Below, one piece after another: positions 18,809 through 30,040 of a stretch of 64,000 nucleotides of DNA (positions are counted from its first letter, which is position 1; the number at the start of each line of letters is the position of its first letter). This stretch comes from Zerene cesonia (Eukaryota; Arthropoda; Insecta; Lepidoptera; Pieridae). The stretch covers positions 682,001 through 746,000 of the forward strand of contig NW_024045133.1 in assembly GCF_012273895.1 (NCBI RefSeq). Reading direction: 5' to 3'. The notes beneath the pieces were generated by a model. The model saw only the letters and a program-made list of their open reading frames with translations. It did not search any database and was not told the origin of the DNA. The position numbers and the translations under genes are program-made.

Positions 18809-18892
18809 ACATACCTTCGAAATTGTTCAATCAATTATCAAAATTAATTTATTTCATGTCCGCCCAGTCTCGAGAACAGCTGACTAATCGAT

Positions 18893-18932
18893 TTAAGTCC
18901 GAGGTCTTCACCACTGAGCCACCACTGCTTCA
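18893..18932 (-). mobile_element. SINE-C head fragment
   Basis: GAGGTCTTCACCACTGAGCC and ACCACTGCTT, complement of the SINE-C A-box end. Confidence 0.65.
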
Positions 18933-19032
18933 ATGAATATCAAATGAAATTAATAAAAATTCTAAATGGCCGACGAAACACGGGTTTGTATTTGAATTTA
19001 ATTTATTTATACATCTTTTTCAATACGCTTTT

Positions 19033-19262
19033 ATTAACTTCATTGTACGTTTGTATGTAACCGACTATTTAGACTCGATTTCGACCTTTAAACGGACAGA
19101 TTTAACTCAAACTCTGTACACTTATCGCGGATCGGTGACGATACAATAATTTCATGAGTTTATCTTATCCTGCTTAGGATCGCCAGGATCAATAATTTCC
19201 TTACGTATACTCAGCATAAGAGCAAGTGAGACAATTTAGTTGTAGCTTCTCTGACCATAGTT
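19033..19262 (+). repeat. Repeat I
   Basis: TTTTATTAACTTCATTGTACG to AGACAATTTAGTTG; contains GCGGATCGGTGACGATACAA. Confidence 0.68.
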
Positions 19263-19837
19263 ATTATTTAAATGCACATTTATTATATATAAGTTTATAC
19301 TAATTTAAATATAAACTTAAGTTATATCTTCTGGACTTTCAAAAGCGCCAACAGTCTTAACCTCCCCCTCCCCCTCCATTGTTTAGTTATCTTAGTATAT
19401 TATATAATAAGTAGGTATTGAATCATGATATCTTATATTGTTTGTATCTTAATAATTAAAAATATGTTCTATCTATATGTAAATATTATGTATATTCAAC
19501 TATATGTGCATTTATAAATATTGTATATCATTATTATTATTTACACACGTATTGTATTTTACAAAATATTCATAAATTTAATAGTTCGAGCATGAACACA
19601 TTCGCTGTCAATAAGGCATAAGGCATCCACTGAAAATCAGTGTCAGTACGCTGAGTGGCGGGCTTAATTAAAGCACATATATATTTTAAGTATATTAATT
19701 ACTTTGTTATATTTACCTGTATGTATCATAATAAACGTATTTTCTATTATTTATCATCATGCAGTAGGTATCCACTCTAGACAATTTAACTAAAAATTAA
19801 ATCATTTTTTTATTTATTTCTTTAATCCATAGCGGTA
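19263..19837. other. orb2 intron, very AT-rich
   Basis: No element recognised apart from TATAT/AAATA runs. Confidence 0.45.
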
Positions 19838-20010
19838 CAAACATAAACTCAAACATTTATGTATTCAATAAGTATTCTTATAGAAGCACTTTTGAATCGT
19901 CATATTACACAGTTATAACATTTACCACCGGTTCGGAAGGCAGTTTCTACAGAGAAGAGTCTTCGAGTCTCTACACAGAAGTTTCTACAAGAAACTCTGT
20001 AGTTGTTCTT
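19838..20010 (-). mobile_element. LINE-1 3-prime end
   Basis: Complement copy: AAACTCAAACATTTATGTAT then ATTTACCACCGGTTCGGAAG. It has a local duplication of the CTACACAGAAG segment. Confidence 0.7.
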
Positions 20011-20220
20011 TTCTTTCTCCATTTCCCAAACTACCGTCCATTACAGGCAATTCTATGCTACTTATTTCCTTAGTAGAACTTCTCAAATATCGCTTAGATT
20101 CCAACAGCTATACCCAGACTACCAACAAACTAGTTAAAACTATTGATTTTTCACCCTGACCCACTTAACCCGACCCTGTCCGACAATTTACACGACATTT
20201 ATAATTCATTTATACACGTA

Positions 20221-20456
20221 TACCTATAGGACCGCCTCCTGGGTACAGTGGTTAACGCGTAAGCGTAGAACCGAGGGGTCCTGTCCTGGGTTCAATTCCC
20301 GGTGGGGAAGCACAAAAAAAAAGACGTCTCGGTCTGGCAGGACACAGAAGGCTGATCACCTACTTGTCCGTAAAGAAAATCGATCAGAGAAACAGATGTA
20401 CATCATCTGCCCCATATCCCACTAGGGGACACGGGACTTCACTATGTACCTATAGG
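20221..20456 (+). mobile_element. SINE-B, full length
   Basis: Element 20231-20446 between TACCTATAGG repeats. It contains GGTACAGTGGTTAACGCG and GGGTTCAATTCCCGG; the 3-prime end reads CTAGGGGACACGGGACTTC. Confidence 0.9.
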
Positions 20457-20546
20457 TACCAATAATATGAATGTGTTTGTCTGTTTGTCCCTCGCTACCG
20501 TGCCTAAACCATAATATATATGCTCCACACTATATTATATCGTCTA

Positions 20547-20737
20547 CTAGTTTACCGCCCGCGGCTTCACACGCTTTAAATTCGGTGTGGTTTACTACAT
20601 TATTAAACATAAAATCCTTCCTCTTGAATCACTCTATTTCTTAAAAAAAACCATCTAAAACCGTTGTGTAGTTTTAAAGATCTAAGCATAAATACATACA
20701 GACGCGGGAAGCGACATTGCTTTATACAACGCAGTGA
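20547..20737 (-). mobile_element. Helitron family D
   Basis: Starts CTAGTTTACCGCCCGCGGC and contains TCCTCTTGAATCACTCTATT. Confidence 0.72.
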
Positions 20738-20812
20738 AAAAATGGCTTATTTTTTATAACGTTCGAGGAAGATTCCTAATCTTAAAACGTATTCTCTTTT
20801 TAATATTTGAAT

Positions 20813-20965
20813 GCATACACAATGCATACAGTTTCTTGCCAACTCTTCTCTGTAGAAACTGCCTTCCGAACCGGTGGTAAATGTTATAACTGTGTTATGA
20901 CGATTCAAAAGTGCTTCTATGAGAAGTCTAGTTGAATAAATAAATGTTCGAGTTATGTTTGAGTT
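20813..20965 (+). mobile_element. LINE-1 3-prime end
   Basis: TTCTCTGTAGAAACTGCCTT, CCGAACCGGTGGTAAATGTT, ending ATAAATGTTCGAGTTATGT. Confidence 0.72.
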
Positions 20966-21182
20966 AATGGTCACTAAAATCGATGACATGGTTTATATTA
21001 ACACATCTTCGTATGTTCTATACTCTTGGACTTTCCCATACTGATCTTATCCACTCTGTATATTATATACTATGTGTATATATAAGCTATATAGTCTATT
21101 TTAGTCTGTGGCAGGCTATTTAGACGTCTACACTGCCAATATTGCTGCTAACTCGATAAGATCTTCGTACATCGCTTAAATA

Positions 21183-21385
21183 TCCTACTAAACTAGTATT
21201 ATAAATGCGAAAGTTTGTAAGGATGTGTGTGTTTGTTGCTCTTTCACGCAAAAACTATTGAACCGCTTGCAATGAAATTTTGTACGTAGACAGCAGGACA
21301 ACTGGAATAACATATAGGCAACTTTTTATCCCGATATTCCTACGGGATACGGACTTACGCGGGTGAATCCGCGGGGCGCAGCTAG
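21183..21385 (+). mobile_element. Helitron family A
   Basis: TCCTACTAAACTAGTATTAT to GCGGGGCGCAGCTAG. Confidence 0.87.
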
Positions 21386-21548
21386 TTTTATATAATACGG
21401 AATTTAAGACCAAATTTAAATGGGATCACACGGGAGGCATCAGCTTTCAAATAATAAAAAAAACATCAAAATCACTTCAACTAGTAAAGAGTTATGAGGT
21501 AACACAAAATACAGTCAAATTGAGAACCATTTTGAAGCCGGTTAATAA

Positions 21549-21689
21549 TAAAAAGATGAACAGTTTGTTTGAACGCGCATATCTCAGGAACTATCGATTT
21601 GAAAAATATTTTCAACGTAGGATATTACGAGATCCCAGAGTGGTATAGTTATAAATGTACCACGGGCGCAGTCGGGGCAGACCGCTAGT
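21549..21689 (+). mobile_element. Helitron family B, degenerate
   Basis: TTTGTTTGAACGCGCATATC to GGGGCAGACCGCTAG; 5-prime end not preserved. Confidence 0.68.
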
Positions 21690-21775
21690 TTGTATATAAA
21701 ATTATAGTTCAACATTGTTTTTTATTGTATCTCAAAATATTGTGCTTTAGGGTCACTTGCTATAAATATTTTAAA

Positions 21776-21945
21776 TAATACTTAGTGGATGATAATAACA
21801 CCAAGTCATGAAATTATTGTATTATCCCCGATCCTTGATAAGTGTACAGAGTTTGAATTAAATCTGTCCGTTTGAAATGGGTCAAAATCGAGTCTAAAGG
21901 AGTCGGTTAAATACATATAGGTGAAGCTAATAAAGATGTGTAAAA
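21776..21945 (-). repeat. Repeat I
   Basis: Complement copy containing CCCCGATCCTTGATAAGTGT and GGTGAAGCTAATAAAG. Confidence 0.68.
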
Positions 21946-21957
21946 AACATTTACTCG

Positions 21958-22146
21958 CCAATTAAAATCTTTCAAACTCAAACTCAAACTCAAACTCCAA
22001 CATTTATTTATTTATTCAACTAGACTTCTTTTAGAAGCACTTTTGAATCGTTATATTACACAGTTATAACATTTACCACCGGTTCGGAAGGCAGTTTCTA
22101 CAGAGAAGAGCCGACAAGAGACTCTGTAATTGCTCTTTTAAAATAA
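21958..22146 (-). mobile_element. LINE-1 3-prime end with (CAAACT)n tail
   Basis: Four CAAACT units (complement of TGAGTT tail repeats) precede ATTTATTTATTCAACTAGAC and ACCACCGGTTCGGAAGGCAG. The repeated tail is typical of a non-LTR element 3-prime end. Confidence 0.75.
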
Positions 22147-22809
22147 TATCAATTTTACTTTTTAATTCTACATAACATGTAACATGTACATAACAATGAT
22201 ACCAATGAACTGACCTGTGGTTCTTAAGCGACAACATGCCATGGATTGTCATCTTCCATATATTCATTAATGCTACAGTAGGCTCTCTGAACTAATACAT
22301 TTTTAATATAGTTTTTGAATTTAGCACTACTAAACGATTTATAACTATGAAGAATTCTATTGTATAAACGTATACCTTGTCGCATAAATGATTTTTTAAC
22401 ACTAAGCCGGAAAACAGGCATTTCAATTTAATTTCTGTTCCTCGTGTCATAACTATGTCTATCACCTACTTTTGTATGTAAGTCGATGTTATTGTGTACT
22501 ATAAAATGTTATTTGACAGTCTAAATACTTTACCTCCCAACTAGCTCTTATTATCAGAGTACCAGCTTCATATCCAGTGATGTATGTTTGACTGAATTTC
22601 GACAAGGTCAATGAACCGGCACGTGGTGGCGCATGCGCGGTGGTGTGCGTGTGACAGGAAAAAAAAATTCGGTACCCTATTACCCTATACTTATTGAGTT
22701 ACTAATCCCAGGATGGCTTCTTAAATATACACACACACATTCACATTTAATAATATACATATTTCGGAACCCACAACTAGATCCTACATCACTACGAAGT
22801 ATAAAATAA
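22147..22809. other. orb2 intron, largely unique
   Basis: Includes a CpG-bearing word GTGGTGGCGCATGCGCGGTGG fragment at 22623-22643; no family recognised. Confidence 0.4.
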
Positions 22810-22971
22810 CTAGCTGCGCCCCGCGGTTTCACCCGCGTAAGTCCGTATCCCGTAGGAATATCAGGATAAAAAGTTGCGTATGTGTTATTCCAGTTTCCCA
22901 GCTGTCTACGTGCCAAATTTCATTGCAATCGGTTCAGTAGTTTTTGCGTGAAAGAGCAACAAATACATAAG
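22810..22971 (-). mobile_element. Helitron family A, truncated, joined to a D fragment
   Basis: CTAGCTGCGCCCCGCGG through GCGTGAAAGAGCAAC, then GTCGCTTTCTTTGTCTGC of family D (22972-23030). Confidence 0.72.
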
Positions 22972-23040
22972 TCGCTTTCTTTGTCTGCATCTATGTTTGG
23001 ATGTATGCATGTATGCTTAGATGTAGTTACACTAGTCCTA

Positions 23041-23252
23041 TCCTACTAATATTATAAATGCGAAAGTTTGTGAGGGTGGATGTACGTGTATGTATATGTT
23101 TGTTACTCTTTCACGCAAAAACTACTGAACCGATTGCAATGAAATTTGGTACGTAGATAGCTGGAAAACTGGAATCACACATAGGAAACTTTTTATCCCG
23201 ATATTCCTACGGGTTACAGACTTACGCGGATGAAAATGCGGGTCGAAGCTAT
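23041..23252 (+). mobile_element. Helitron family A
   Basis: TCCTACTAATATTATAAATG start; 3-prime end decayed to GGGTCGAAGCTATT. Confidence 0.8.
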
Positions 23253-23527
23253 TAACATATTATAAAACACATCTCACCATCCACAATAACATAACTAAAA
23301 CGGTGCATCCATTTCCAAGCAATACAGGAACCAGCAAACAGTAACATTTTTCATTTAAATAAACAAAGAGGTTACATAATGGAACGTCGTTATATGCGAC
23401 CTGATTGGTAAATGACCTAGATCCGGGATAAATAAGCGCATCTGAGCACTAGATATCTAGGCTAGACCGCTTTTAGGGCTTACTCTGCCATTACATGACG
23501 TTTTTTGAGCGGGTAAGGAGGTTTATT

Positions 23528-23668
23528 CATGAGAAAATGTTGAACGAATAGAAAAAAATTTAACACAAGGCGGGATTCGAACCTGAGTCTTTTTGATCAA
23601 TTTTTATTATATATTTTCAAAATTATCACGTATGAAGCATTTCAATGCTATAAAACTAAAAATTAAAT
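23528..23668 (-). mobile_element. Degenerate tRNA-cored element
   Basis: The arms GAACGAATAGAAAAAAATTT and GAAGCATTTCAATGCTATAA are recognisable. The tRNA part is cut down to the T-arm (GGGATTCGAACC) and part of the anticodon arm. Confidence 0.6.
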
Positions 23669-23862
23669 TAAGGTTTATTCATCTAGCCTCTTACTTAATC
23701 TTCTAAGACCTATTAACGTGTCTCATAACAGAGTTTTCCTAAAGTCAAAAATAATATAAATGTAACGAAATATACTTTAAAACTTACATAATTTCTATAT
23801 ATATATTATACCAGTATTTGCCCGCGGCTTCGACCGCGTTAAATTCCGAGTAACACTCACAA

Positions 23863-24071
23863 ATACAATATCATAAATGCGAAAGTTTGTGAGGATGGAT
23901 GTACGTGTAAGTGTTTGTATGTTACTATTTCACGCAAAAACTACTGAACCGATTGCAATGAAATTTGATACGTAGATAGCTGGACAACTGGAATAACACA
24001 TAGGCAACTTTTTATCCCGATATTCCTACGGGATACGGATTTACGCGGGCGAAACCACGGGGCGCAGCTAG
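23863..24071 (+). mobile_element. Helitron family A
   Basis: ATATCATAAATGCGAAAGTT to CACGGGGCGCAGCTAG. Confidence 0.82.
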
Positions 24072-24465
24072 TAATACGATAAATGAGAGCAGTATGTTAC
24101 AAATGGCAATTTTTCGTCAGAACACAATGCTACAGTGACATGTTTTTACAGCATAGTTATAAAATCATTTGTGGGTTCGTATTGACAACAGATAAATTTT
24201 ATGGTAGGTTTTACGAATCCGAATTCAACTCGATAGATACCCTCAAATTAACTCCCATCCACACTTTCCTATTTACTTCTACGAAGTTTTGACCTAATTA
24301 TTTTCAAAAAACAACGAAAAAAAGAGTTATGCATACTCAATTGCATAATAAATAAGCAGGAGAAAGCATCCCCGCGTCCCACTAGCATACATATCCTCAT
24401 AATCAATTAATAATTATAACAAATGCCGTATAAACACACCACGCCTTCCGCAACCGCGCAAGCGC

Positions 24466-24507
24466 GTTTCCATGGCAACGCCAACATGGCCGCGTCACTA
24501 TGGCAAC
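24466..24507. promoter_or_regulatory. Tandem X-boxes (RFX sites)
   Basis: GTTTCCATGGCAAC (24466-24479) and GTCACTATGGCAAC (24494-24507) each fit RYYNYY-AT-RRNRAC without mismatch, spaced by 14 bp in a CpG-bearing island (CCGCGCAAGCGCG, ATGGCCGCGTC). They lie about 1.3 kb beyond the putative first exon at 25.83 kb. A GTAAGT follows directly on the plus strand. Confidence 0.6.
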
Positions 24508-24948
24508 GGGTAAGTGGAACAGGCTCAGGTGACCTATTTCTGTGTTATATGTACACGCATTGTTTGAGTTATCGAGTGACATACATATATATAAGTAGGA
24601 AAAGAGAGTTTTATAGTTTTTGGGGTGTGATTGAATACCTGAAATAGCAAAAGGATAGGAATTACATGAAATTGATATAAAACGACTGAGATATTTTCAC
24701 GTTACTAGTAATGCCTCATTTAAAAATGAACATTTAAAACGCTCCTTAAACCATGCATATGAAATAGTTTTAATTCTAAATTGTTATCGAGATTCTTTCG
24801 TTAGAGTCAAAAAGCTTAGAATCCGGGCAAAATATTTCGAATTAATATAAAAAAAATAATGAATAAAATCACATCATCGAAAACACTACATACGTAACAA
24901 ATTACATAAAGATTTTTCAATCAATCCTTGGAAAACGAATTCGTCAAA

Positions 24949-25172
24949 TCTATATATATATATAAAAGAAAGTGGTGTTAGTTACACTATTTATAACTGA
25001 AGAACGGATTAACCAATTTGGCTGAAAATTTGTGGAGATGTAGCTTTGACCCAGGAGACGGACATAGGGTAGTTTTTATCCTGGAAATCCCACGGGAACG
25101 GGAACATGCGAGAAAAACCCCGGGTCTAAGTTTCCTGCGACTACGCGGGCATAGCCGCGGGCGGATAGCTAG
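24949..25172 (+). mobile_element. Helitron family C, intact ends
   Basis: TCTATATATATATATAAAAG to GCGGGCGGATAGCTAG, flanked by A and T. Confidence 0.87.
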
Positions 25173-25238
25173 TATCGTACAAAAAAAACATTTCAAAAAT
25201 GTACTCTAAATGCCTTTTGACAAATAACAGGAGGGTTA

Positions 25239-25346
25239 CCGTGACGGCTTAATACAGTACTAATTCCAGTGTGGAAAAAGGACAGAGCTATTTAGGTCAG
25301 CTAGCGCCTACACTTTCTCACACTGCAATTAGTACGTCACCCCTAG
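25239..25346. other. Hairpin-forming sequence
   Basis: GTGACG..GTACTAATTCCAGTGTG pairs with CACACTGCAATTAGTAC, CGTCAC across a loop of about 35 nt. It resembles a microRNA precursor or a small palindromic element; no known family recognised. Confidence 0.4.
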
Positions 25347-25433
25347 CTGACATTTAAATATTATCACAGTATATAGCGAAAGTGTTTATAATATTATTGC
25401 ATAATAGTTTATTTTTGAAAAGTTTTTACTTGA

Positions 25434-25484
25434 GAAATTTGGAAGGAATAGAAAAAATTTGATCACGAGGCAGGATTTACTTGG
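25434..25484 (-). mobile_element. Truncated arm of the tRNA-cored element
   Basis: GAGAAATTTGGAAGGAATAG, AAAAAATTTGATCACGAGG then diverges into unrelated DNA. It ends inside the T-arm. Confidence 0.55.
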
Positions 25485-25507
25485 TTTTAAGTTTTTACTC
25501 GGTTAGG

Positions 25508-25766
25508 TGGTGGGTCGAGCACGCTTCGGCACGAATTGGGCCAGCTCGCATCGGGGAAGTACCACACCCCCACAGGAGACCGGCGTGAAATAGCTGCATG
25601 CTACTGGCTTGGTACAGTGAGGAACCGGAGGCCCAATAACAATTCCTCAACTCTTCCACTCCTTCTACCCAGTCGTCATCTTTTCCTCATTTCTAGGGCA
25701 CTCTCTTAGCGAATGCCCATGCGGTGATCGCTTACCATTTGAGTTGCCCGCTATGACATAAAAAAG
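25508..25766 (+). mobile_element. SINE-D, degenerate
   Basis: GGTCGAGCACGCTTCGGCAC to CCGCTATGACATAAAAAA with deletions in the middle. Confidence 0.75.
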
Positions 25767-25829
25767 CTTGGTCCCAACAAAGAATCTAAAATCAACTCAA
25801 ATATACATAGAAATAAATAGAAAACTTAC

Positions 25830-25869
25830 CATAATAGGGCATATTGGTAATCATTCTTTCATTTATCAT
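25830..25869 (-). CDS. orb2: Putative alternative first coding exon of orb2 (13 residues)
   Basis: On the minus strand an ATG opens MINERMITNMPYY, followed by G|GTAAGT, a near-perfect donor with phase 1, joining the 12042-11923 exon in frame as GGC Gly (YYGKSPFFPG). It is preceded on the minus strand by about 150 nt of non-repeat DNA. A SINE-D copy ends about 64 bases beyond the donor. As the peptide is short, chance is possible; the donor quality and correct phase are the evidence. Confidence 0.45.
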
Positions 25870-26024
25870 AGCCACTGTTCACTTCACACTACTTAATACA
25901 TTTCACTGTATGTCACTGTTAAATATTGAAGTCACCGCAAAACTGTAAAAACCGCTATCTTGTAATCTACCTCGACATATTGTAAACTGTCGAAAAACCG
26001 TCATCCACGCTTACTTGCTTATTT

Positions 26025-26445
26025 AGACGCTTTTATTAACTTCACTATGTGTGTATGTAACCGACTCTTTAGACTAGACAAGCTGCGCACCGCGGTTTCA
26101 CCCGCGTAAGTCCGTATCCCGTAGGAATATCGGGATAAAAAGTTGCCTATATGTTATTCCAGTTGTCCAGCTGTCTACTTCTCAAATTTCATTGCAATCG
26201 GTTTAGCAGTTTTTGCGTGAAAGAGCAACAAACACACACACATCCTTACAAACATTCGCATTTATAATATTAGTAGGAGTTTGACCCACTTTAAACGGAC
26301 AGATTTAATTCAAACTCTATACACTTATCAAGGATCGGTGATGATACAATAATTTCATGAGTTTATCACATTATTCTGATTAGAATCGTCAGGATTAAAT
26401 AATTTCCATGCGTATACTCTGTATGCAAGTAAGGCAATGAAGTTT
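26025..26445 (+). repeat. Repeat I split by Helitron A
   Basis: Left part to CCGACTCTTTAGA, right part from GTTTGACCCACTTTAAACGG. The Helitron occupies 26074-26278. Confidence 0.75.
26074..26278 (-). mobile_element. Helitron family A nested in Repeat I
   Basis: CTAGACAAGCTGCGCACCGCG to TATAATATTAGTAGGA fragment; 5 extra bases follow the CTAG. Confidence 0.83.
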
Positions 26446-26617
26446 TTATCATCAAAGCGTGTGTTTTAGTTTTTTTACCTATGTATTTTATTTGTCGACT
26501 AAATTAAAATCTAACGATGTTTACAGTTTTTCGGTGACATTGACACTTAAAAGGGCGGGAAAATTGATCAAGCTCTTTTAATTAGGCCACGAATGAAACT
26601 AAAAAAGAAAATATACT

Positions 26618-26753
26618 ATAAATATAGATGTTATGACGTAGCATTCGCTAAGAAAAAATATTGATAAATTCTACCCCCAAGGGGATAAAATAGGGGATTC
26701 AAGTTTGTACCGCGAAAATTATTTAGACCGGGCGAACCTGCCGGCAACTCTAG
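26618..26753 (+). mobile_element. Helitron family H, partial
   Basis: TACCCCCAAGGGGATAAAAT and GTTTGTACCGCGAAAATT, ending GGCAACTCTAG. Confidence 0.68.
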
Positions 26754-26995
26754 TTAATAAATAAAAACTAATTTGTGGCTATTATGGTGCTTTTAATAAG
26801 CTTCAAATACTCTCGTTCAATACTAGCTTTCCGCCTGTGACTTCGCCCGCGTATCCTTAGTATATCTGAATAGGAATGAGATGTTTCACCGCGGTATAAA
26901 CTAGCCAATCTCGCTCTAACCTAACCTATCATCACACGCAAACATTATACCCTACAGTCGCTCCGTTGTGAAAGGACCAACAAACAGACTTCACA

Positions 26996-27159
26996 TCTAA
27001 CTAATATCATGAAGCTGAAGAATTTGTTTGTTTGTTTGAACGCACTCACTGAATCTCAGGAACTACTGGTCCGATTTGAAAAATTCTTTCAGTGTTAGAT
27101 AGCCCATTTATTGAGGAAGGCTATATATGAACCACTGGCGAAGCCGGGGCGGCTGCTAG
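26996..27159 (+). mobile_element. Helitron family B
   Basis: TCTAACTAATATCATGAAGC to GGGGCGGCTGCTAG. Confidence 0.82.
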
Positions 27160-28137
27160 TCTATAATATTAGTATGGATTCGTATATTACATAATACAGA
27201 TAGTAGGTACGTGGAAACAACAAATGAAGCCAGGTGCATAGCCTAGGCAAGCCTTGAAATCGTTTAGTATATTTACAACGTTTTGTGAAAATCACTACGC
27301 TAGTGATGTGATGCCGTTCGTTTTTATCGATAAAATTATACACGTTTTCGTTTCTGAGACTATTTGGAGCGCCTAAACAGACCTGGTCGTTAGAATTATC
27401 GAAATTAATTATACAATCTAAAATACACGTATATATTTATATTTATTCTTTTTATAATATAGCAGTTTTTTATTGTTTATTTATTGTGTTTGTCAGTGTT
27501 TCCAATAGATAACGTGTATTTTAAGACGGAGTAATCTTTCTTTATTTTAAGTCCTTTAACCAAGACAAAAAAATCTCTATTAAGTAGTGAATCATAAAAA
27601 TATTTAATAAATGCATTATATAATAGAATTAAATAAATAAATTGTATAACAATTCAGACTAGTTTAGATTAAGTATCTTGTTTTAAATTCGTCAAAGGCT
27701 CTGAGCTTTATATTTCATCATTTGTAATAAATCTGTACTCCAATATAAAGTTGCAAGGATTGTTTATTTGTATCTTTGCACGCGCTAGTCTCAAGAACTG
27801 CACAGATTAAAAAAAATCTGTCACCATTGAATCAGACACTATGCATAATAAAGTAAACGTGAGATGAATCAATTCATAATATATTGCCTCCGACATATAC
27901 GCTTACATATGATTCGAAATCCTACTGCGCAATTCTGAACTGCATTATATATGAACTACTTCTAAATCAATTTACCTATTCATGAGTACTTGTGGACGCT
28001 GTAACTATTTCGTAATATGATTGAAAACATTTAATTATCAAATAATCTGTCTCTCTGTATCTCTGATCCATGTACATTTATTATGGCATAATTTAATAAA
28101 TATATTTATCGTGTCATAATTAGATAGATCGAATAGA
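27160..28137. other. orb2 intron, AT-rich
   Basis: No recognisable element; several TTTATT runs. Confidence 0.45.
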
Positions 28138-28275
28138 ACTGGTGGTTTGCCTGATCGCCACCGCCCATAAATTTGCAGAAGTAGGGCTTCTGTAAATGCG
28201 TAGACTACTTTTAAGGGACAATGAAAGCTTTACAAGGGAAAATAAATGAAAAGGTTAAGGGGCCTCCGAACACAA
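28138..28275 (-). mobile_element. SINE-D fragment
   Basis: GGTTTGCCTGATCGCCACCG and CCCATAAATTTGCAGAAG: the conserved 3-prime half in complement. Confidence 0.65.
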
Positions 28276-28679
28276 AAAAGCATTATTAAGCAAAGTTACG
28301 GTAACATATAAACAACATGTGTTCAATCTGTATGTATTAAAAAATGTCACACGCTAACCTTCCAAGTGACAATTAAACGTCACACCACACGTCACAGACT
28401 AACAACGGCTGGTGCAATCAATTCGCGACACCAGCAGATCACCAAAACGTTAAACAGTGGACAAATTTACACTGTAACCGTGTCAAGGCCGCCATTAGCA
28501 TGCTCACGGCACAATAGCCACTATGCACTTTCTAAGACGACTCTTTTTCAAGGTAATTAATAATTGAATGTGCTCGGATTTTAATTACTAATGTAACTAC
28601 GATAGTACATGTAAGTACATGTACTATTTTTACATATTTACAGTTTTACATGTACTATGTTTTCAGTTTTATAAACTTC

Positions 28680-28880
28680 CTAGCTGACCTGGCAAATGCT
28701 GTTCTGCTTTACTCCTATCATTTAGGGGTATGAAAAATAGATGTTGGGCCGATTCTCAGACATACCCGATATGCACAAAAAATTTCATAAGAATCGGTCC
28801 AGCCGTGTCGGAGGAGTACAGTAACTAAAATTGTGACACGGGTATATAAGGTAGGTATATAAGGTAGGTATATAAGGTAG
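28680..28880 (-). mobile_element. Helitron family F plus GGTATATAA repeats
   Basis: CTAGCTGACCTGGCAAATGC, AAGAATCGGTCCAGCCGTG; followed by three tandem GGTAGGTATATAA units. Confidence 0.7.
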
Positions 28881-28933
28881 CTCCTGGATTAAATATGTGC
28901 TCTGCTGAGTTATTCGTAACAGACAAAATTAAA

Positions 28934-29132
28934 ATTTAGAAATTAAAGACTTTTTAACGGATTTTAAACGCGATTTATTCATTATATTATTAACCCGACG
29001 TTTCGAACACTTTACAGCGAGCTTTTCCCCGTGAATTTTTAACGGATTTCAAACGTGACCTTTTAAAATCCGTTGAAGTCTTTAATTTCTAAATGTATAA
29101 TACTCGCGTACAATCAAACACAAGAAAATACT
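28934..29132 (+). mobile_element. Foldback element, second copy
   Basis: Arms TTAGAAATTAAAGACTTTTT and GTCTTTAATTTCTAA, with the loop in the CCCGACGTTTCGAACACTTT orientation and a partial duplication of AACGGATTT; right tail ATGTATAATACTCGCGTAC. Confidence 0.78.
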
Positions 29133-29188
29133 AAAGTTAAAATGATCACCACTATAACAGATATTTCTTGTATCTATCAAATCCTGCT

Positions 29189-29475
29189 TATATTACAAAC
29201 GCGAAATTTTGTAACTACGAATGGATGAATGGATGAATGGAAGATTGGATGGTTCTTACTCATTCACGCGAAAATAGCCTATTGTATCTGAACGAAATTT
29301 GGTAGAGAGATAGAGTCTGGACTAATACATATCTGTTCGCCCTGTATTTGCCCGTGGTACATATATAGCCTATTTCACTTACAGAAGTTGCAACTATCTA
29401 ATTTTGAAAGAATTTTTTAGGTCCAGCAGTTTTTAAGTTTATCCATTACAAACAAATTCTTCCTCTTTATATTAT
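29189..29475. mobile_element. Degenerate Helitrons (P plus strand, B minus strand)
   Basis: TCCTGCTTATATTACAAACG..CACGCGAAAATAGCC (about 29189-29330), then CCGTGGTACATATATAGCC of family B (about 29345-29475). Confidence 0.5.
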
Positions 29476-29666
29476 GTGTATATTATCGATATATTTCCAT
29501 CGACAGTCCGACACATCACTAGCGTTACGCAACATGGGCTCGCAAGGTCGATATTTTTCTCTACAATAGCATTATTGGTGAACAGGTATTTAGAGGTAAT
29601 ACACTATGTAAATAATAAATGGACGGGTAAAGCAAGGTGTTTTGGATAGTTTCTGGGTATATCCTA

Positions 29667-29871
29667 TCCTACTAATAATATAAATGCGAAAGTTTGTAAG
29701 GATGTGTGTGTGTTTGTTGCTCTTTCGCTACTAACTAAAACTACTGACCCGATTGCAACGAAATTTGGTACGTAGACAGCTGGACAACTGGAATAACATA
29801 TAGGCAACTTTTTATCCCGATATTCCTACAGGATACGGACTTACGCGGGTGAAACCGCGGGGCGCAGCTGG
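29667..29871 (+). mobile_element. Helitron family A
   Basis: TCCTACTAATAATATAAATG to GGGGCGCAGCTGG. Confidence 0.84.
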
Positions 29872-29888
29872 TACTACATGTATATACG

Positions 29889-30040
29889 TCTATTTTAAAG
29901 AGGAACCTTTTTTTTGTATGTTTGTAACGTTTTCGTAAAAACCACTGGACCGATTACAAAAATTCTTTCACCATTAGAAAGCTGCTTCACTGAATGACAT
30001 AGGCTATATTATATGTACCACGGGCGGGGCGAGCAGCTAG
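29889..30040 (+). mobile_element. Helitron family L
   Basis: TCTATTTTAAAGAGGAACC, core AAACCACTGGACCGATTAC, ends GGGGCGAGCAGCTAG. Confidence 0.65.
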
